A stretch of 64,000 nt of DNA from Mucilaginibacter gossypiicola (GCF_900110105.1 NZ_FOCL01000012.1:105721-169720), one strand, 5' to 3'. Positions 9,407 to 18,012 are shown, counted from the stretch's first letter. Notes: generated by a model not told the origin, from the sequence alone. Numbers and translations are program-made.

Positions 9407-11930
9407 AGCTGTTTTGTTTTAAAAATATATCGGCACGTAAACCGCTTTCGCTCATCATTTTTAAAAACATGTAGTTAATATGCTTGTAAACCCGTTCGGA
9501 CGAGTGTTTAACTGCATGTTGGTTTCTCAATAAAAAAGCAAACATATATACCCTTGATAGTTTATAATCCATTTCATTAATAATAAGGTTTGCCCACTCC
9601 TCAAGGGTGTCATCAGCTATCGAAAACTGCCTGTTATTGAAACTAACAATTATCTTAATGCAATTGAATGATGCAATCATGAATGGGGTAAAAGCTTCAG
9701 CTGCCTGGCTGTAAGCTTCATCCAGCTCAAAATATAGTAACATTGCCTTTTTGATTTGCCCCAGGGCCAGGTATTCTTCTGTTTTTATTCGCTTTAAAAA
9801 AAAGTTATATACACAGGCCGTATCAGTAACAGGACGATAATATCTTTCAAGTACAGTAATAAAACGCAGCGTTTTTAATGGCTCATTGCAAAGCCTTAAC
9901 GTATGCGCAGCTAACAAAAATATCAGGTCGTTTGAAACAGAGCGTTCAAGCTGCAACGGAGGGCGAAAGTAAAACCGTGTAATATCTTTAAAAAACTCCT
10001 TATCAATAATGCCATACTTAAAATACTGAAATATCGCATTAATGCATTTCAATGGATCAACCGAAAATTCATAATAACTTACCGTTGCAAAGCCTCTCAA
10101 TATTTTAAGATACTCGTCAAGTTTATTCATTTCAAGCCCTAATACACTAATTGTAGCAAGAGCAGTATAAACCAGGATCTTCTTTTTATCCGAAAGCTCA
10201 AACTTAAGCAGCGTATGCAAGGTTTTGGCATAATCATGATTAATAAACTCCAAGCCAAATAAATAATCAAACAGTTCATCGCTGCAATCCTGTTTAAAAT
10301 ATTGCACCAGTGTTTCGGTGTCTTTTAAAGCGCTAAATTCCTTTTCAAGCAGGTCGCCTAAAAAGATGATCAGGTCTGATTTTTCGTTGGTAGTAAGGCG
10401 GGTTTGGGATAACAGCTGGAAACTTTCCTGCTGTCCGCTTTTAATGGCATAAATAATGCTCCATTTTAATATAGATAGCTTACGCTCGCCGGTAAAGTAC
10501 CGATTAATGGCATTGATCAGCTCGATATTGAAAAGATTATCATTTTTAAGCAGCAAGTACCTGGATATTGAAAACTCAAAAAAGTGATTGTTACTAAACT
10601 CAATTGATGTTTTGTATTCAAAATCGCGGCTGATATTTTGCTCACGGATAAAACCAATGCTCAGCAATTCAAGATAGGCATGATTGTACTGCTTTATAAT
10701 ATTAATAAGATCGAGCTTACTTGCTTCAAATACGCCACTTTCAAAATCCATTTGCTCAATGATAGCCTGGATCAAATATATTTTATCGGCCGAATGCTGG
10801 CCCATATAAACCTTGTTTAAAACAAAGTTTGAAATAAGCTCATAAACGCTCACATGATCAACGTCATTGAGCGAAAAGTTTTTCTTATGCTGTTTATAAT
10901 AAAACTGAAAATATAGCGGGTGGTTAAAATTTTCGACCACATTTACCGCTATGAAGCTTTTTATAGCAGGATTTATCTTAAGGCAAAGTTCCCTTATTTC
11001 CTGCACACTAAACAACGGAACGTTTGACAACTGGTTATGCTGACTAAAAAAGCCTTCAAACCAGGGGCTCTGTTCCATCTCAATCATATGGTTATAATTC
11101 ATCCATGTTGATGAACGCATGGTTAAAACCAGTTTAAACCACTCATGCGATTGATAAAATGAAAAAATATCAAATAATTGGTTTATTACCAGCTGAAACT
11201 GATCATTCTTAAACATATGTTCATCAACGCCGTCAACAATCAGAAAAAAACGTCCTTCTTTACGTTGCCTTACATCAAGCAACGCAACAATATCCTCTTC
11301 CGTTGAATAGCCAAGCAGGCTAAGCATCCAATCATTCAGATCGCGCCCGCTTAAAAATACATTCATCAAAGCGCTGCTGCTAAAAAACAGTACAATATCT
11401 TTGCTGTTTTGCTGTATTTTTTCATCAACCCAATGGCAAAGGGCCACGGTTTTACCATACCCTGCAGGCGCGGCAATTACGGTTGCTGTATAACTTCCCT
11501 GCAAAAAGGCAGCAAAATGGTCATCAATAAATTGCCTCCTGATGGTTTGAGGGTAAGGGATCCCGGTTTTGTTTTTGATTGCCTGAAGGGTAAAAGAAGT
11601 TATTTTACCGGCATTTGTTTTTAACAGGTCCCAGTCAACAGTAGTATTACTTTGCCTGGCTGATTCGGCCTCCTGCTTTTTGCAGAAATCGTCCCAGCCC
11701 TCATAATCACAATAACGTGATAATGTATTGAGTGTAAATATAGATGGGTTAAACTTGCTGTACGCAAAACCATAGATCCGTTTTAACGTTGTTTCGCTAA
11801 CACGCTGTTTGGTTTTGTCAAGGATGTAGGCTTCCAGTGTTTTACAATCGGCGGGGGCAATGTTTGATAACCCCGCAGTTATAAGCACACAATTTTTTAG
11901 GCTCTCCGAATATTTAGAAAAATTCGTCAT
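9396..11930 (-). CDS. STAND/NACHT-type NTPase with Bacteroidota N-terminal domain
   Basis: An 844-residue protein without signal peptide. Residues 1-85 form a small helical domain (ETTLKRIYGFAYSKF, then FTLNTLSRYCDYEGWDDFCK) that I recognise in front of varied Bacteroidota proteins; it looks DNA- or protein-binding. A P-loop AAPAGYGKT is at 153-161 and a Walker B FFLIVDGVDE at 228-237 carries the acidic pair typical of NACHT/STAND switches. From about 380 to the end the protein is helical and repeat-like, as expected of a sensor arm, but contains no clear TPR or LRR consensus. No separate effector domain is seen. Roles known for the class are signalling, transcription control and anti-phage defence; which applies here is unknown. 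Confidence 0.75.
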   Translation of the reverse strand: MTNFSKYSESLKNCVLITAGLSNIAPADCKTLEAYILDKTKQRVSETTLKRIYGFAYSKFNPSIFTLNTLSRYCDYEGWDDFCKKQEAESARQSNTTVDWDLLKTNAGKITSFTLQAIKNKTGIPYPQTIRRQFIDDHFAAFLQGSYTATVIAAPAGYGKTVALCHWVDEKIQQNSKDIVLFFSSSALMNVFLSGRDLNDWMLSLLGYSTEEDIVALLDVRQRKEGRFFLIVDGVDEHMFKNDQFQLVINQLFDIFSFYQSHEWFKLVLTMRSSTWMNYNHMIEMEQSPWFEGFFSQHNQLSNVPLFSVQEIRELCLKINPAIKSFIAVNVVENFNHPLYFQFYYKQHKKNFSLNDVDHVSVYELISNFVLNKVYMGQHSADKIYLIQAIIEQMDFESGVFEASKLDLINIIKQYNHAYLELLSIGFIREQNISRDFEYKTSIEFSNNHFFEFSISRYLLLKNDNLFNIELINAINRYFTGERKLSILKWSIIYAIKSGQQESFQLLSQTRLTTNEKSDLIIFLGDLLEKEFSALKDTETLVQYFKQDCSDELFDYLFGLEFINHDYAKTLHTLLKFELSDKKKILVYTALATISVLGLEMNKLDEYLKILRGFATVSYYEFSVDPLKCINAIFQYFKYGIIDKEFFKDITRFYFRPPLQLERSVSNDLIFLLAAHTLRLCNEPLKTLRFITVLERYYRPVTDTACVYNFFLKRIKTEEYLALGQIKKAMLLYFELDEAYSQAAEAFTPFMIASFNCIKIIVSFNNRQFSIADDTLEEWANLIINEMDYKLSRVYMFAFLLRNQHAVKHSSERVYKHINYMFLKMMSESGLRADIFLKQNSFIS

Positions 11931-12332
11931 AGTTGGCGTTTCAAGTCATCAAAACTTATTATCGCTAAGGGGGTACGCCAATAATACGCTGATAATATTT
12001 ATTGCTTTTATACTTTTACCTATAAAAGCTATTTATGGTTAGCACAATAATTTTATGTTTAAATATAGTTATTGGAAGGCCAAACTACCAACATGAATGA
12101 AATGAATAAAATATTAAGCGTTGATGTAGTTATAATGGCAAAGCTTTAGCCGCAAATACATCCACGATTATCCATAATCATGGCACGATATTGTTAATTA
12201 AAATCTTTATTTCTTGTGCCATTAATTAGTTATCAAATTAAAAATGAGGTTTTTTTATTTTTATTTGGATTTATTCTAAATAAGGTTTTCCTTTGTTGCT
12301 GTTAATACATCACAGTAATTAGTTTCCTGTTC
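11931..12332. promoter_or_regulatory. 402-bp divergent control region
   Basis: It lies between the starts of the STAND NTPase (left) and DUF6607 (right). It is AT-rich. Complementary 7-bp sequences TTGGCGT (11933-11939) and ACGCCAA (11975-11981) sit just in front of the NTPase start and could form an operator. A TTCCTTTG box near 12288 fits a -7 element for the DUF6607 gene. No ORF is convincing. Confidence 0.4.
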
Positions 12333-13256
12333 ATGAAGAAAATATTTTTCCTGGTAGCATTGTTAAGTACGGTTCAGGCAAATGTTAAAGCACAATCAAA
12401 ATTAGATCAGGACCGCGTCGCCATCCGCGCGCTTGGCGGTTTCTATAAAGTTACCTTTGATTATGCAGAAACCTTTTCGCCTGATACTGCCTACCACAAC
12501 CACCCGCAATATCATTCATGGGGATATGAATGGGCGGCCGTTGAAGAAGATTCTCCAAAAAAAATAGTCATACAACATTTATTGGTTGTAGGCGACAGCG
12601 CCGTAATAAAACACTGGCGGGAAGACTGGGTATACGAAGAACCCGCCCTTCTCAACTTCGATCAAAACAGCACCTGGAAAAAAGGTACATTAAAAACTAC
12701 TGAAGCTAAAGGCCGTTGGGTACAAAAAGTTTTCCAGGTTGATGACAGTCCGCGATACGAAAGTATTGGCACCTGGATCCATGCCGATGGTAAACATTTT
12801 TGGCAAAGTGAGTGTGATTCGCCCCTGCCCCGCCGCGAGTTTACGAAGCGCAGCGATTACAATGTTTTACGCCGTGGAAACCGTATTTATTTAACTCCAA
12901 ACGGATGGATGTTTGAGCAGGACAATCAAAAGATAATCCGCTCGGCCGGTGGCGATAAACTTTTGGCCCGCGAAAAAGGGTATGAAGAGTTTACTAAAAC
13001 CGATGAAGCCAAATTTGCTTTTGCAAAAGGCTGGTGGCAAAAACAACAACCTTACTGGACCGCTGTGCGACAGGTATGGGACGAGGTTTATGCCCAGAAC
13101 TCCGTTATCAAACTAAAAGGAAAAATAGATGGCAAACTGCTTTATGAACGCCTGTTTGACCTTGCCGATCAATCGGCAAAAGAAAAATGGGATGCACAAA
13201 AAAACAAAGCAGAAGCCCGAAAGCTCATTAACAACTATTTGGATACCAATGTTTAA
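12333..13256 (+). CDS. DUF6607 family secreted protein
   Basis: A 307-residue protein with a signal peptide ending near residue 20 (VKAQS). Its body matches what I know of DUF6607: ALGGFYKVTFDYAETFSPDT at the mature N-terminus, HLLVVGDSAVIKHWREDW, then SPRYESIGTW and PLPRREFTKRSDYNVL. It is rich in tryptophan and probably periplasmic or surface exposed. In Bacteroidota this family is often encoded near TonB receptors and haem/iron genes, which fits this locus, but its biochemical role is not established. DUF6686 follows 89 bp downstream on the same strand. Confidence 0.8.
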   Translation: MKKIFFLVALLSTVQANVKAQSKLDQDRVAIRALGGFYKVTFDYAETFSPDTAYHNHPQYHSWGYEWAAVEEDSPKKIVIQHLLVVGDSAVIKHWREDWVYEEPALLNFDQNSTWKKGTLKTTEAKGRWVQKVFQVDDSPRYESIGTWIHADGKHFWQSECDSPLPRREFTKRSDYNVLRRGNRIYLTPNGWMFEQDNQKIIRSAGGDKLLAREKGYEEFTKTDEAKFAFAKGWWQKQQPYWTAVRQVWDEVYAQNSVIKLKGKIDGKLLYERLFDLADQSAKEKWDAQKNKAEARKLINNYLDTNV

Positions 13257-13345
13257 AATATAAAGTCCTGTTCTGTAGTTCAGCTGCTTTTATCAGGCGC
13301 TTAACCGGCAGAGCAGGCACCAATTCAACTTAATTACCCCAATTT

Positions 13346-13672
13346 ATGTGCGATGCTAAAATACTCAGCCAGAGGGGAACATCGGTAGTAAGCCGTTGCT
13401 CCGAATGCCAATGCCTATTTATATGGCACCATAATCTTATCCTTAGCTTTACACCCGATCAATTTATACAGTTTAAAAACTTTGCTATCGATCTTGACTT
13501 CGGCGATCACTCCTTCCCCTTTCCGGATGGGCAGGAACGCGTGGTGATGCGCACGCCCGTCAATGATATCCAGCTTACTTTTACTGTTGACGAATGGGAA
13601 GATTTTCATGCCTCAATGGATGAAGCCATTTACATGCAGGAAATTTATGCCATGGTTGAAGGTGGTAAATAA
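13346..13672 (+). CDS. DUF6686-like small cytosolic protein
   Basis: A 108-residue protein with no signal. The N-terminus holds three cysteines in the pattern CxxCQC (SRCSECQCLFIWHHN), possibly a metal or redox site, and the C-terminus is acidic. The architecture matches DUF6686, a small Bacteroidota family found beside haem/iron genes; the match is from memory of the N-terminal Cys pattern and the LSFTPDQF segment. It lies between DUF6607 and an AraC regulator in a co-directional run. Confidence 0.65.
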   Translation: MCDAKILSQRGTSVVSRCSECQCLFIWHHNLILSFTPDQFIQFKNFAIDLDFGDHSFPFPDGQERVVMRTPVNDIQLTFTVDEWEDFHASMDEAIYMQEIYAMVEGGK

Positions 13673-13777
13673 GCTTTGAAATTACCCTAATTAAAAACAA
13701 ACTTCTTAACGGCTGAACATAAACATCACCTCTAAAGTTTACATTTAAGATATTAAATACAATACCTACCCCGCAAA

Positions 13778-14629
13778 ATGAAAGATATACCTGTACACCA
13801 GTTAATTGAACGAACAAATACCGGCTTTGAGATCAGGCATTTTGAAAGCGGCGAAGAAAATTCAAAAAAAGGGCCGATGGGCGCCCACCGCGATGATCAT
13901 TACCTGTTTTTTTTGATTGAAAGTGGATCAGCATCGCTGATGATAGATTTTAACGAAGTTCATTTTTGCGAAAACACATTTTATTACATCCTGCCAGGAC
14001 AGGTACACCACCGGATAAATAATTCAATTGCCGGCGGCTGGTATGTAGCCATCGACACACAACACATCCCGTCCGACTTTCGGAATATTTTTGAAAACCA
14101 GCTTTTCCTTCAACAGCCTTATCAACTTAACGACGTTGAATTGAAGCAATACCAACAGATCCTTTGCCTGTTGCGCGAAAAAAATAATGAGGATGATAAC
14201 AACGCATTCTTTTTGCCGGTTTTGCAATCGCTTATACAATCATTCAGCGGTATGGCGGCGGCCACTTTCAGTAATGTTCATACACCCGAAAAGCAACTTT
14301 CGCGGCCGGCACAAATTTCACATCAGTTTAAAAAGCTTTTGTTAAGAAATGTGCGTAAAGTTAAAGGTCCATCAGCTTATGCGGGTATGCTTAACGTCTC
14401 CGAATCATATCTTAACGAGGTGTTAAAGAAAACTACCGGGTTCCCGGTAAGTTATTGGATAACCCAGGAAGTAATGCTGGAAGCAAAAAGATTACTGTAT
14501 TACAGCGGCCTTAACGTAAAGGAAATTGCGCATACATTAGGCTATGATGACCATACCTATTTTTCGCGATTATTTAAAAAATCAGCTTGTATTACACCGC
14601 TCGAGTTCAGGGACAAACACCGTAAATAA
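13778..14629 (+). CDS. AraC-family transcriptional regulator
   Basis: A 283-residue DNA-binding activator. The N-terminal half is a cupin-like sensor domain (HRDDHYLFFLIESGSASLMI, FYYILPGQVHH). The last about 100 residues carry the two AraC helix-turn-helices, including YAGMLNVSESYLNEVLKKTT and the signature NVKEIAHTLGYDDHTYFSRL. The siderophore-interacting protein gene starts 76 bp downstream, and the iron-type block lies upstream, so it probably controls iron or haem genes in response to a small ligand. Ligand and targets are inferred from position only. Confidence 0.88.
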   Translation: MKDIPVHQLIERTNTGFEIRHFESGEENSKKGPMGAHRDDHYLFFLIESGSASLMIDFNEVHFCENTFYYILPGQVHHRINNSIAGGWYVAIDTQHIPSDFRNIFENQLFLQQPYQLNDVELKQYQQILCLLREKNNEDDNNAFFLPVLQSLIQSFSGMAAATFSNVHTPEKQLSRPAQISHQFKKLLLRNVRKVKGPSAYAGMLNVSESYLNEVLKKTTGFPVSYWITQEVMLEAKRLLYYSGLNVKEIAHTLGYDDHTYFSRLFKKSACITPLEFRDKHRK

Positions 14630-14705
14630 TCCAACCTTTACCCCGAAATTACTATTTTTTTGGCCTAAAATTCAATGTTTCTTTGTAGTATCAAAACAAT
14701 ACACC

Positions 14706-15419
14706 ATGGAAACATCCACTCTACATAAATTAAAAAGAAGGGCTGGCAGCTTATTTGAAAGCCAGCTTTTACAAAGCGGCAGAGTGCTTGAGGTAAGGCA
14801 CTGGGAACCGTCGACCATGATCGAGATCGACCTGCACCTACCACAGGCCGATATGCAAAACTGGCACGAAGTACCCTATATAAAAGTAAAAGTTGATAAC
14901 TTCACCTACCGCGATTATACTCCCGCCGGCTGGGATGCAGAAACCAGTACCTGTACCCTTTATATTGATGCAGCTCATAGCGGCCCCGGCAGTAAATGGG
15001 CTAAGCAACTGCAAGCCCGTGATGCAATTCATTATTTCAAGATCCGTACAACCCGCCACGCGCCGGCAAGCACACCTGCCATCATAGGCCTCGGCGATGA
15101 AAGCAGCATGGGGCATATGCTGGCCTTGCAACAAATGGTATTACCTGCAACCCGCTTTTCGGGTGCGATAGTTATGGCCGATGAAAATCATCGTGGCCTG
15201 TTTGGCGAGTATTTCAAATCGCCGTTAAAACCTATTGAACGCAATGATGTTTACGGGCACCACAGCCTCATCCAGTGGGTAATGGAGCAACAATACAACC
15301 TTGAACACTCGGTTTTTTATCTTGCAGGCAACCATACCATGGTGGGTGAACTCCGTAAGTTATTAAAACTACAAGGGTATCCTTCAAGCCAGATCAGGGC
15401 GCATGGGTTTTGGTCGTAA
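14706..15419 (+). CDS. Siderophore-interacting protein (FAD/NAD(P)H reductase, SIP family)
   Basis: A 237-residue cytosolic flavoprotein of the SIP/ViuB family, which reduces ferric siderophores to release iron. Visible are an N-terminal FAD-binding barrel with RDYTPAGWD (RxYTP-type FAD contact) and a C-terminal NAD(P)H domain with FYLAGNHTMVGELRKLL. I chose the ATG at 14706 because the longer frame from 14544 starts inside the AraC gene and its extra 54 residues do not fit the family. A TTTCTTTG -7-like box lies 20-25 bp before this start. It supports an iron-acquisition role for the whole block. Confidence 0.82.
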   Translation: METSTLHKLKRRAGSLFESQLLQSGRVLEVRHWEPSTMIEIDLHLPQADMQNWHEVPYIKVKVDNFTYRDYTPAGWDAETSTCTLYIDAAHSGPGSKWAKQLQARDAIHYFKIRTTRHAPASTPAIIGLGDESSMGHMLALQQMVLPATRFSGAIVMADENHRGLFGEYFKSPLKPIERNDVYGHHSLIQWVMEQQYNLEHSVFYLAGNHTMVGELRKLLKLQGYPSSQIRAHGFWS

Positions 15420-15458
15420 AAACGAGTTTGATAGTGCTTTTCCTGCACCCGCGGTTCA

Positions 15459-15525
15459 TTCACCGACATTTTATGCCGTTTCACCTAAAACCCCTGTTTA
15501 ACAAAAAGCTAAGAGCACATATTTG
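15459..15525 (+). promoter_or_regulatory. Paired-box operator and -7 element of the first micropeptide gene
   Basis: TTCACCG at 15459 and TTCACCT at 15480 are direct repeats exactly 21 bp apart (two helical turns). After 31 bp comes CATATTTG (15518-15525), a one-mismatch Bacteroidota -7 box. The start codon is 18 bp further on. The same layout is found at 17523-17590 and 18199-18265. Confidence 0.55.
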
Positions 15526-15542
15526 CGGCAAATAAAATTATT

Positions 15543-15638
15543 ATGAAAACATTTTACAATCCGCTTATTGCTGTGATGATCGCCTTACAGGAACATACGG
15601 TGACAGTTATCCAGGCATTGGCTAACCTGGTGAGTTGA
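15543..15638 (+). CDS. Micropeptide, 31 aa, homologous to the one at 17619
   Basis: The frame starts MKTFYNP and ends LANLVS. It is hydrophobic with a central EH pair and no cysteine. The last 24 residues align without gaps to the 32-residue peptide at 17619-17717 (LI, then seven residues, then EH, V, and a final L with an aliphatic residue). Support for translation: a CAAATAAA-containing A-rich leader in front of both ATGs, a shared operator/promoter layout, and a terminator 26 bp after this stop. It could be an exported signal or bacteriocin-like peptide, a small membrane peptide, or a leader peptide. Function unknown. Confidence 0.55.
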   Translation: MKTFYNPLIAVMIALQEHTVTVIQALANLVS

Positions 15639-15664
15639 TATGCTCATCTATCTATGAAAAACCG

Positions 15665-15700
15665 AAAGCCGATCTGCTTAATTGCAAATCGGCTTTGTTA
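15665..15700 (+). terminator. Terminator after the first micropeptide
   Basis: Perfect 9-bp stem (AAAGCCGAT / ATCGGCTTT) with a 14-base loop and a T-rich tail. It may also serve the convergent gene ending at 15722. Confidence 0.75.
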
Positions 15701-15721
15701 TTTAATATCAGCTTATTTCAT

Positions 15722-17317
15722 TTACGGTTGCAGCCAAATAACTTTAACACCTTTATTACCATGTTGATTTTCGAGTTTCAGGGTTGCATAAACATTGCTT
15801 TGCTTATCATAATCAGATATCGTAAATAGTGCCAGGTTATGATCCTTCTTACTTTCCGGGTTACCGAAAATATAATCCCTTTTAGGTATTAAGTCGGTAC
15901 CTTTTAGTGGATAAACAAATGCATCGCAATTACTTACGCCCTCGATAGTTGTCAAACCGCCTTTTTCCTGTGCATCGTTATTACGTTCCGTATCGTTGAA
16001 AACAACATAACTGCGTGGCCCGGCACTTATAAAATCAAATGATTTATACTGGTTGCCTTTATATAACATTTGGCCCATGTCATGGCGTATAGACTGATAA
16101 TAAGGTTGCAGATAGGCCGCGTTAACATCGTGCCTTTTCCTTATCATGTAATCATTTATAAACTCACCTGTTTTGCTATAGTTTACAATGGCTATGTTGC
16201 GCAGCCAGCTGGTAGAGCTTCCCGGAGCTACAGGACCAATATTAATACCTGAATAACTTACAACCGTAATGCTGATCTGTTCAAAAACGATACTGAATGT
16301 TCCGTCGGTATTTAAAAACAAATTAACAGGTACTCCGTCAAATTCTTCTTTGGGATAATTGATGATCCTTGATGAGGGGATGGCTGCATCAACCCGGTTA
16401 ACTTTTTTATCAAAGGGATTTACAAACGCCAGTAAAGGGGTATACTTATTTCCTCTGCCTTTAACCGTTACAGATACGATGATCTGCTTTACGGTTGGAC
16501 TATAGCGGGCAAGGCCCCATGATACCGCCTCATTTCGTGCAAAATCAAGTTCGTTTAAAGTAACCGCTTTCGCGCCTTTATCCAAACCTGCTAAAATAAG
16601 CTCACCATCGTTTCCACCCGATTGCGAGTTAGAGGCATAGGCCAGCACGCAAACCTTTTCGCTACCAATCACCGCCATATCAAGGTATTTCAGATACTTG
16701 TACCTATCATCAGGCGAGTTATAATAGGCACGGCTTTTCTCATTGTTGTCAGAACCATAGGCCACAATTTCAATCCGTTTGCTCCTGTCCGACTCAAACG
16801 AATTGAACAAAGCAATTGCATAGTTATCGCTATCCGGATCTTTACGAACAAAAAAATCAGGCATGGGCACACTGCCAAATACCATTGAATAGCCCGCAAA
16901 CATGCTCATTTTATTTAACTCAGCTATTTTGCGGTCATCTATCAGGTTACCTGTCTTTCCATCAATTGTAATCCGGTAAAGTGATGGTACGCGGCCATCA
17001 ATTTCACTAACCAATAAAATAGCGTTACCACTGATCTCAAAAAAACCTTTAATGCTGCCGTTCTTTAGTTTGCCGTATGATGGGTCGATATGATTTACAA
17101 CAGTTTCCTTGTGTGTACCATCATATCTGCGTACATCAATGCCTTTTTTTGCGTCGATATGAACAAACATGGTACTGCCATTTTTAAATTGGAGTATTTT
17201 AGCAAAGCCCTCTTCGGGTTCTTCAAATACGGGGCCTTCTGCAATTTGTTTGATCTGTGCTTTCAGAGTTATGCCGCACAATAGCATGAGTGCCAATAAC
17301 AAGGCATTTCTTTTCAT
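15722..17317 (-). CDS. Secreted protein of unknown function, 531 aa
   Basis: A signal peptide (residues 1-20, ending LKAQ) precedes about 510 residues with no recognised domain. The sequence is beta-rich with repeated blocks containing a YRITIDGKTG- or VVSYSGINIG-like turn, and many lysine/aspartate loops. It resembles the large uncharacterised periplasmic or outer-membrane-associated proteins of Bacteroidota that may form a beta-propeller; this is an impression only. It is convergent to the micropeptide gene and is transcribed alone. No lipobox cysteine. Confidence 0.7.
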   Translation of the reverse strand: MKRNALLLALMLLCGITLKAQIKQIAEGPVFEEPEEGFAKILQFKNGSTMFVHIDAKKGIDVRRYDGTHKETVVNHIDPSYGKLKNGSIKGFFEISGNAILLVSEIDGRVPSLYRITIDGKTGNLIDDRKIAELNKMSMFAGYSMVFGSVPMPDFFVRKDPDSDNYAIALFNSFESDRSKRIEIVAYGSDNNEKSRAYYNSPDDRYKYLKYLDMAVIGSEKVCVLAYASNSQSGGNDGELILAGLDKGAKAVTLNELDFARNEAVSWGLARYSPTVKQIIVSVTVKGRGNKYTPLLAFVNPFDKKVNRVDAAIPSSRIINYPKEEFDGVPVNLFLNTDGTFSIVFEQISITVVSYSGINIGPVAPGSSTSWLRNIAIVNYSKTGEFINDYMIRKRHDVNAAYLQPYYQSIRHDMGQMLYKGNQYKSFDFISAGPRSYVVFNDTERNNDAQEKGGLTTIEGVSNCDAFVYPLKGTDLIPKRDYIFGNPESKKDHNLALFTISDYDKQSNVYATLKLENQHGNKGVKVIWLQP

Positions 17318-17470
17318 TTCGTGATAATTAATTAGGTGTGATTTGAATTTACTACTGCAACAAATGTAACAAAATCAATACAATTCCAATATTACGATCT
17401 AATAAGAATTGAAACAACAGGCAATATTTCTTACTCATTTTAAATAAACAGCGAAAGCATTCGCAAAAGT

Positions 17471-17590
17471 TTTACCGACAACACCCTGTTTTTACCGGCA
17501 TTTCTCCGATGTTTTACCGCTATTCACCGATAACCGTACTTGCTTCGCCTAATAAATCTAACGGCAGGGTGCCTTTTGTGTGCAATTTTG
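17471..17590 (+). promoter_or_regulatory. Phased operator array and -7 element of the second micropeptide gene
   Basis: Boxes of the form TTYACCG lie at 17471, 17491, 17513 and 17523, with TTCTCCG at 17502 and TTCGCCT at 17544. Successive starts are 20, 11, 11, 10 and 21 bp apart, close to multiples of 10.5, so they face the same side of the helix. The proximal pair (17523 and 17544) is 21 bp apart and ends 32 bp before CAATTTTG (17583-17590), as in the first micropeptide promoter. Confidence 0.55.
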
Positions 17591-17618
17591 GATCACTAAA
17601 CAACAACAAATAAATGCC

Positions 17619-17717
17619 ATGAAAACTCTACTTGCAATTCAATTGATCCATTTAGTTATGAAAGCCGCCGAACACGCCGTCGCTATCGCCCACTCAATTG
17701 GGCATTTAATAAAATAA
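17619..17717 (+). CDS. Micropeptide, 32 aa, paralogue of the one at 15543
   Basis: The frame starts MKTLLAIQ and ends IGHLIK. It is an amphipathic peptide with five histidines and lysine at the C-terminus, no cysteine. Its last 24 residues align ungapped with the 31-residue peptide at 15543. The A-rich leader (CAAATAAA a few bases before ATG) and the proximal operator pair are also shared. It ends 85 bp before the DUF2945 gene; no hairpin terminator is evident, so DUF2945 may be on the same transcript. Translation is inferred, not shown. Confidence 0.55.
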   Translation: MKTLLAIQLIHLVMKAAEHAVAIAHSIGHLIK

Positions 17718-17802
17718 TGTCCCGGCACCCCGAGGGCGCGTTATTTCATCTTTGTTAAATCAATAATAAACCATACATGTTATCCTTAAAAAGGGCGAGT
17801 AT

Positions 17803-18012
17803 ATGAAAGAAGGAGATGAAGTAACCTGGAAATGGGGAAAATCAGAAGCTGAAGGCCATATCGTTAAAAAACACAATGAGCCGATAAGCAAAACTATAAA
17901 AGGCGCAAAAGTTAAACGCAACGCCAGCAAAGAGGAGCCCGCTTATGAAATTGAACAGAAAAACGGCAGCAAAGTGCTGAAATCTGAAAGTGAAATAAGC
18001 AAGAAACGTTAA
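17803..18012 (+). CDS. DUF2945 / HVA1 (TUDOR-like) small protein
   Basis: A 69-residue basic cytosolic protein matching the DUF2945 'hypervirulence-associated' TUDOR-like family: GDEVTWKWGKSEAEGHIV at the N-terminus, the conserved TIKGAKVKRNASKEEPAYEI, and a C-terminal KVLKSESEI. Such proteins are small beta-barrels found in bacteria and fungi; function is unproven, nucleic-acid or peptide contact is suggested by fold. Full length for the family. The gene follows the second micropeptide at 85 bp. Confidence 0.85.
   Translation: MKEGDEVTWKWGKSEAEGHIVKKHNEPISKTIKGAKVKRNASKEEPAYEIEQKNGSKVLKSESEISKKR

Larger units (their letters stand above)
15420..15721. other. 302-bp intergenic region with a micropeptide gene, operator and terminator
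   Basis: Between the SIP gene and the convergent secreted protein gene lie a paired-box operator (15459-15486), a -7 element (15518-15525), a 31-codon ORF (15543-15638) and a terminator hairpin (15665-15700). Together these make a complete small transcription unit. Confidence 0.6.
17318..17802. other. 485-bp intergenic region holding an operator array and the second micropeptide
   Basis: From left to right: AT-rich start region of the secreted protein gene (minus strand), a helically phased array of TTTACCG/TTCACCG boxes (17471-17550), a -7-like CAATTTTG (17583-17590), a 32-codon ORF (17619-17717), and a short leader before the DUF2945 gene. Confidence 0.6.

Noticed and set aside
14544..14705. 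Long N-terminal extension of the siderophore-interacting protein frame
   Set aside because: It overlaps the AraC gene, encodes sequence unlike the family, and lies before the -7-like box; ATG 14706 fits.
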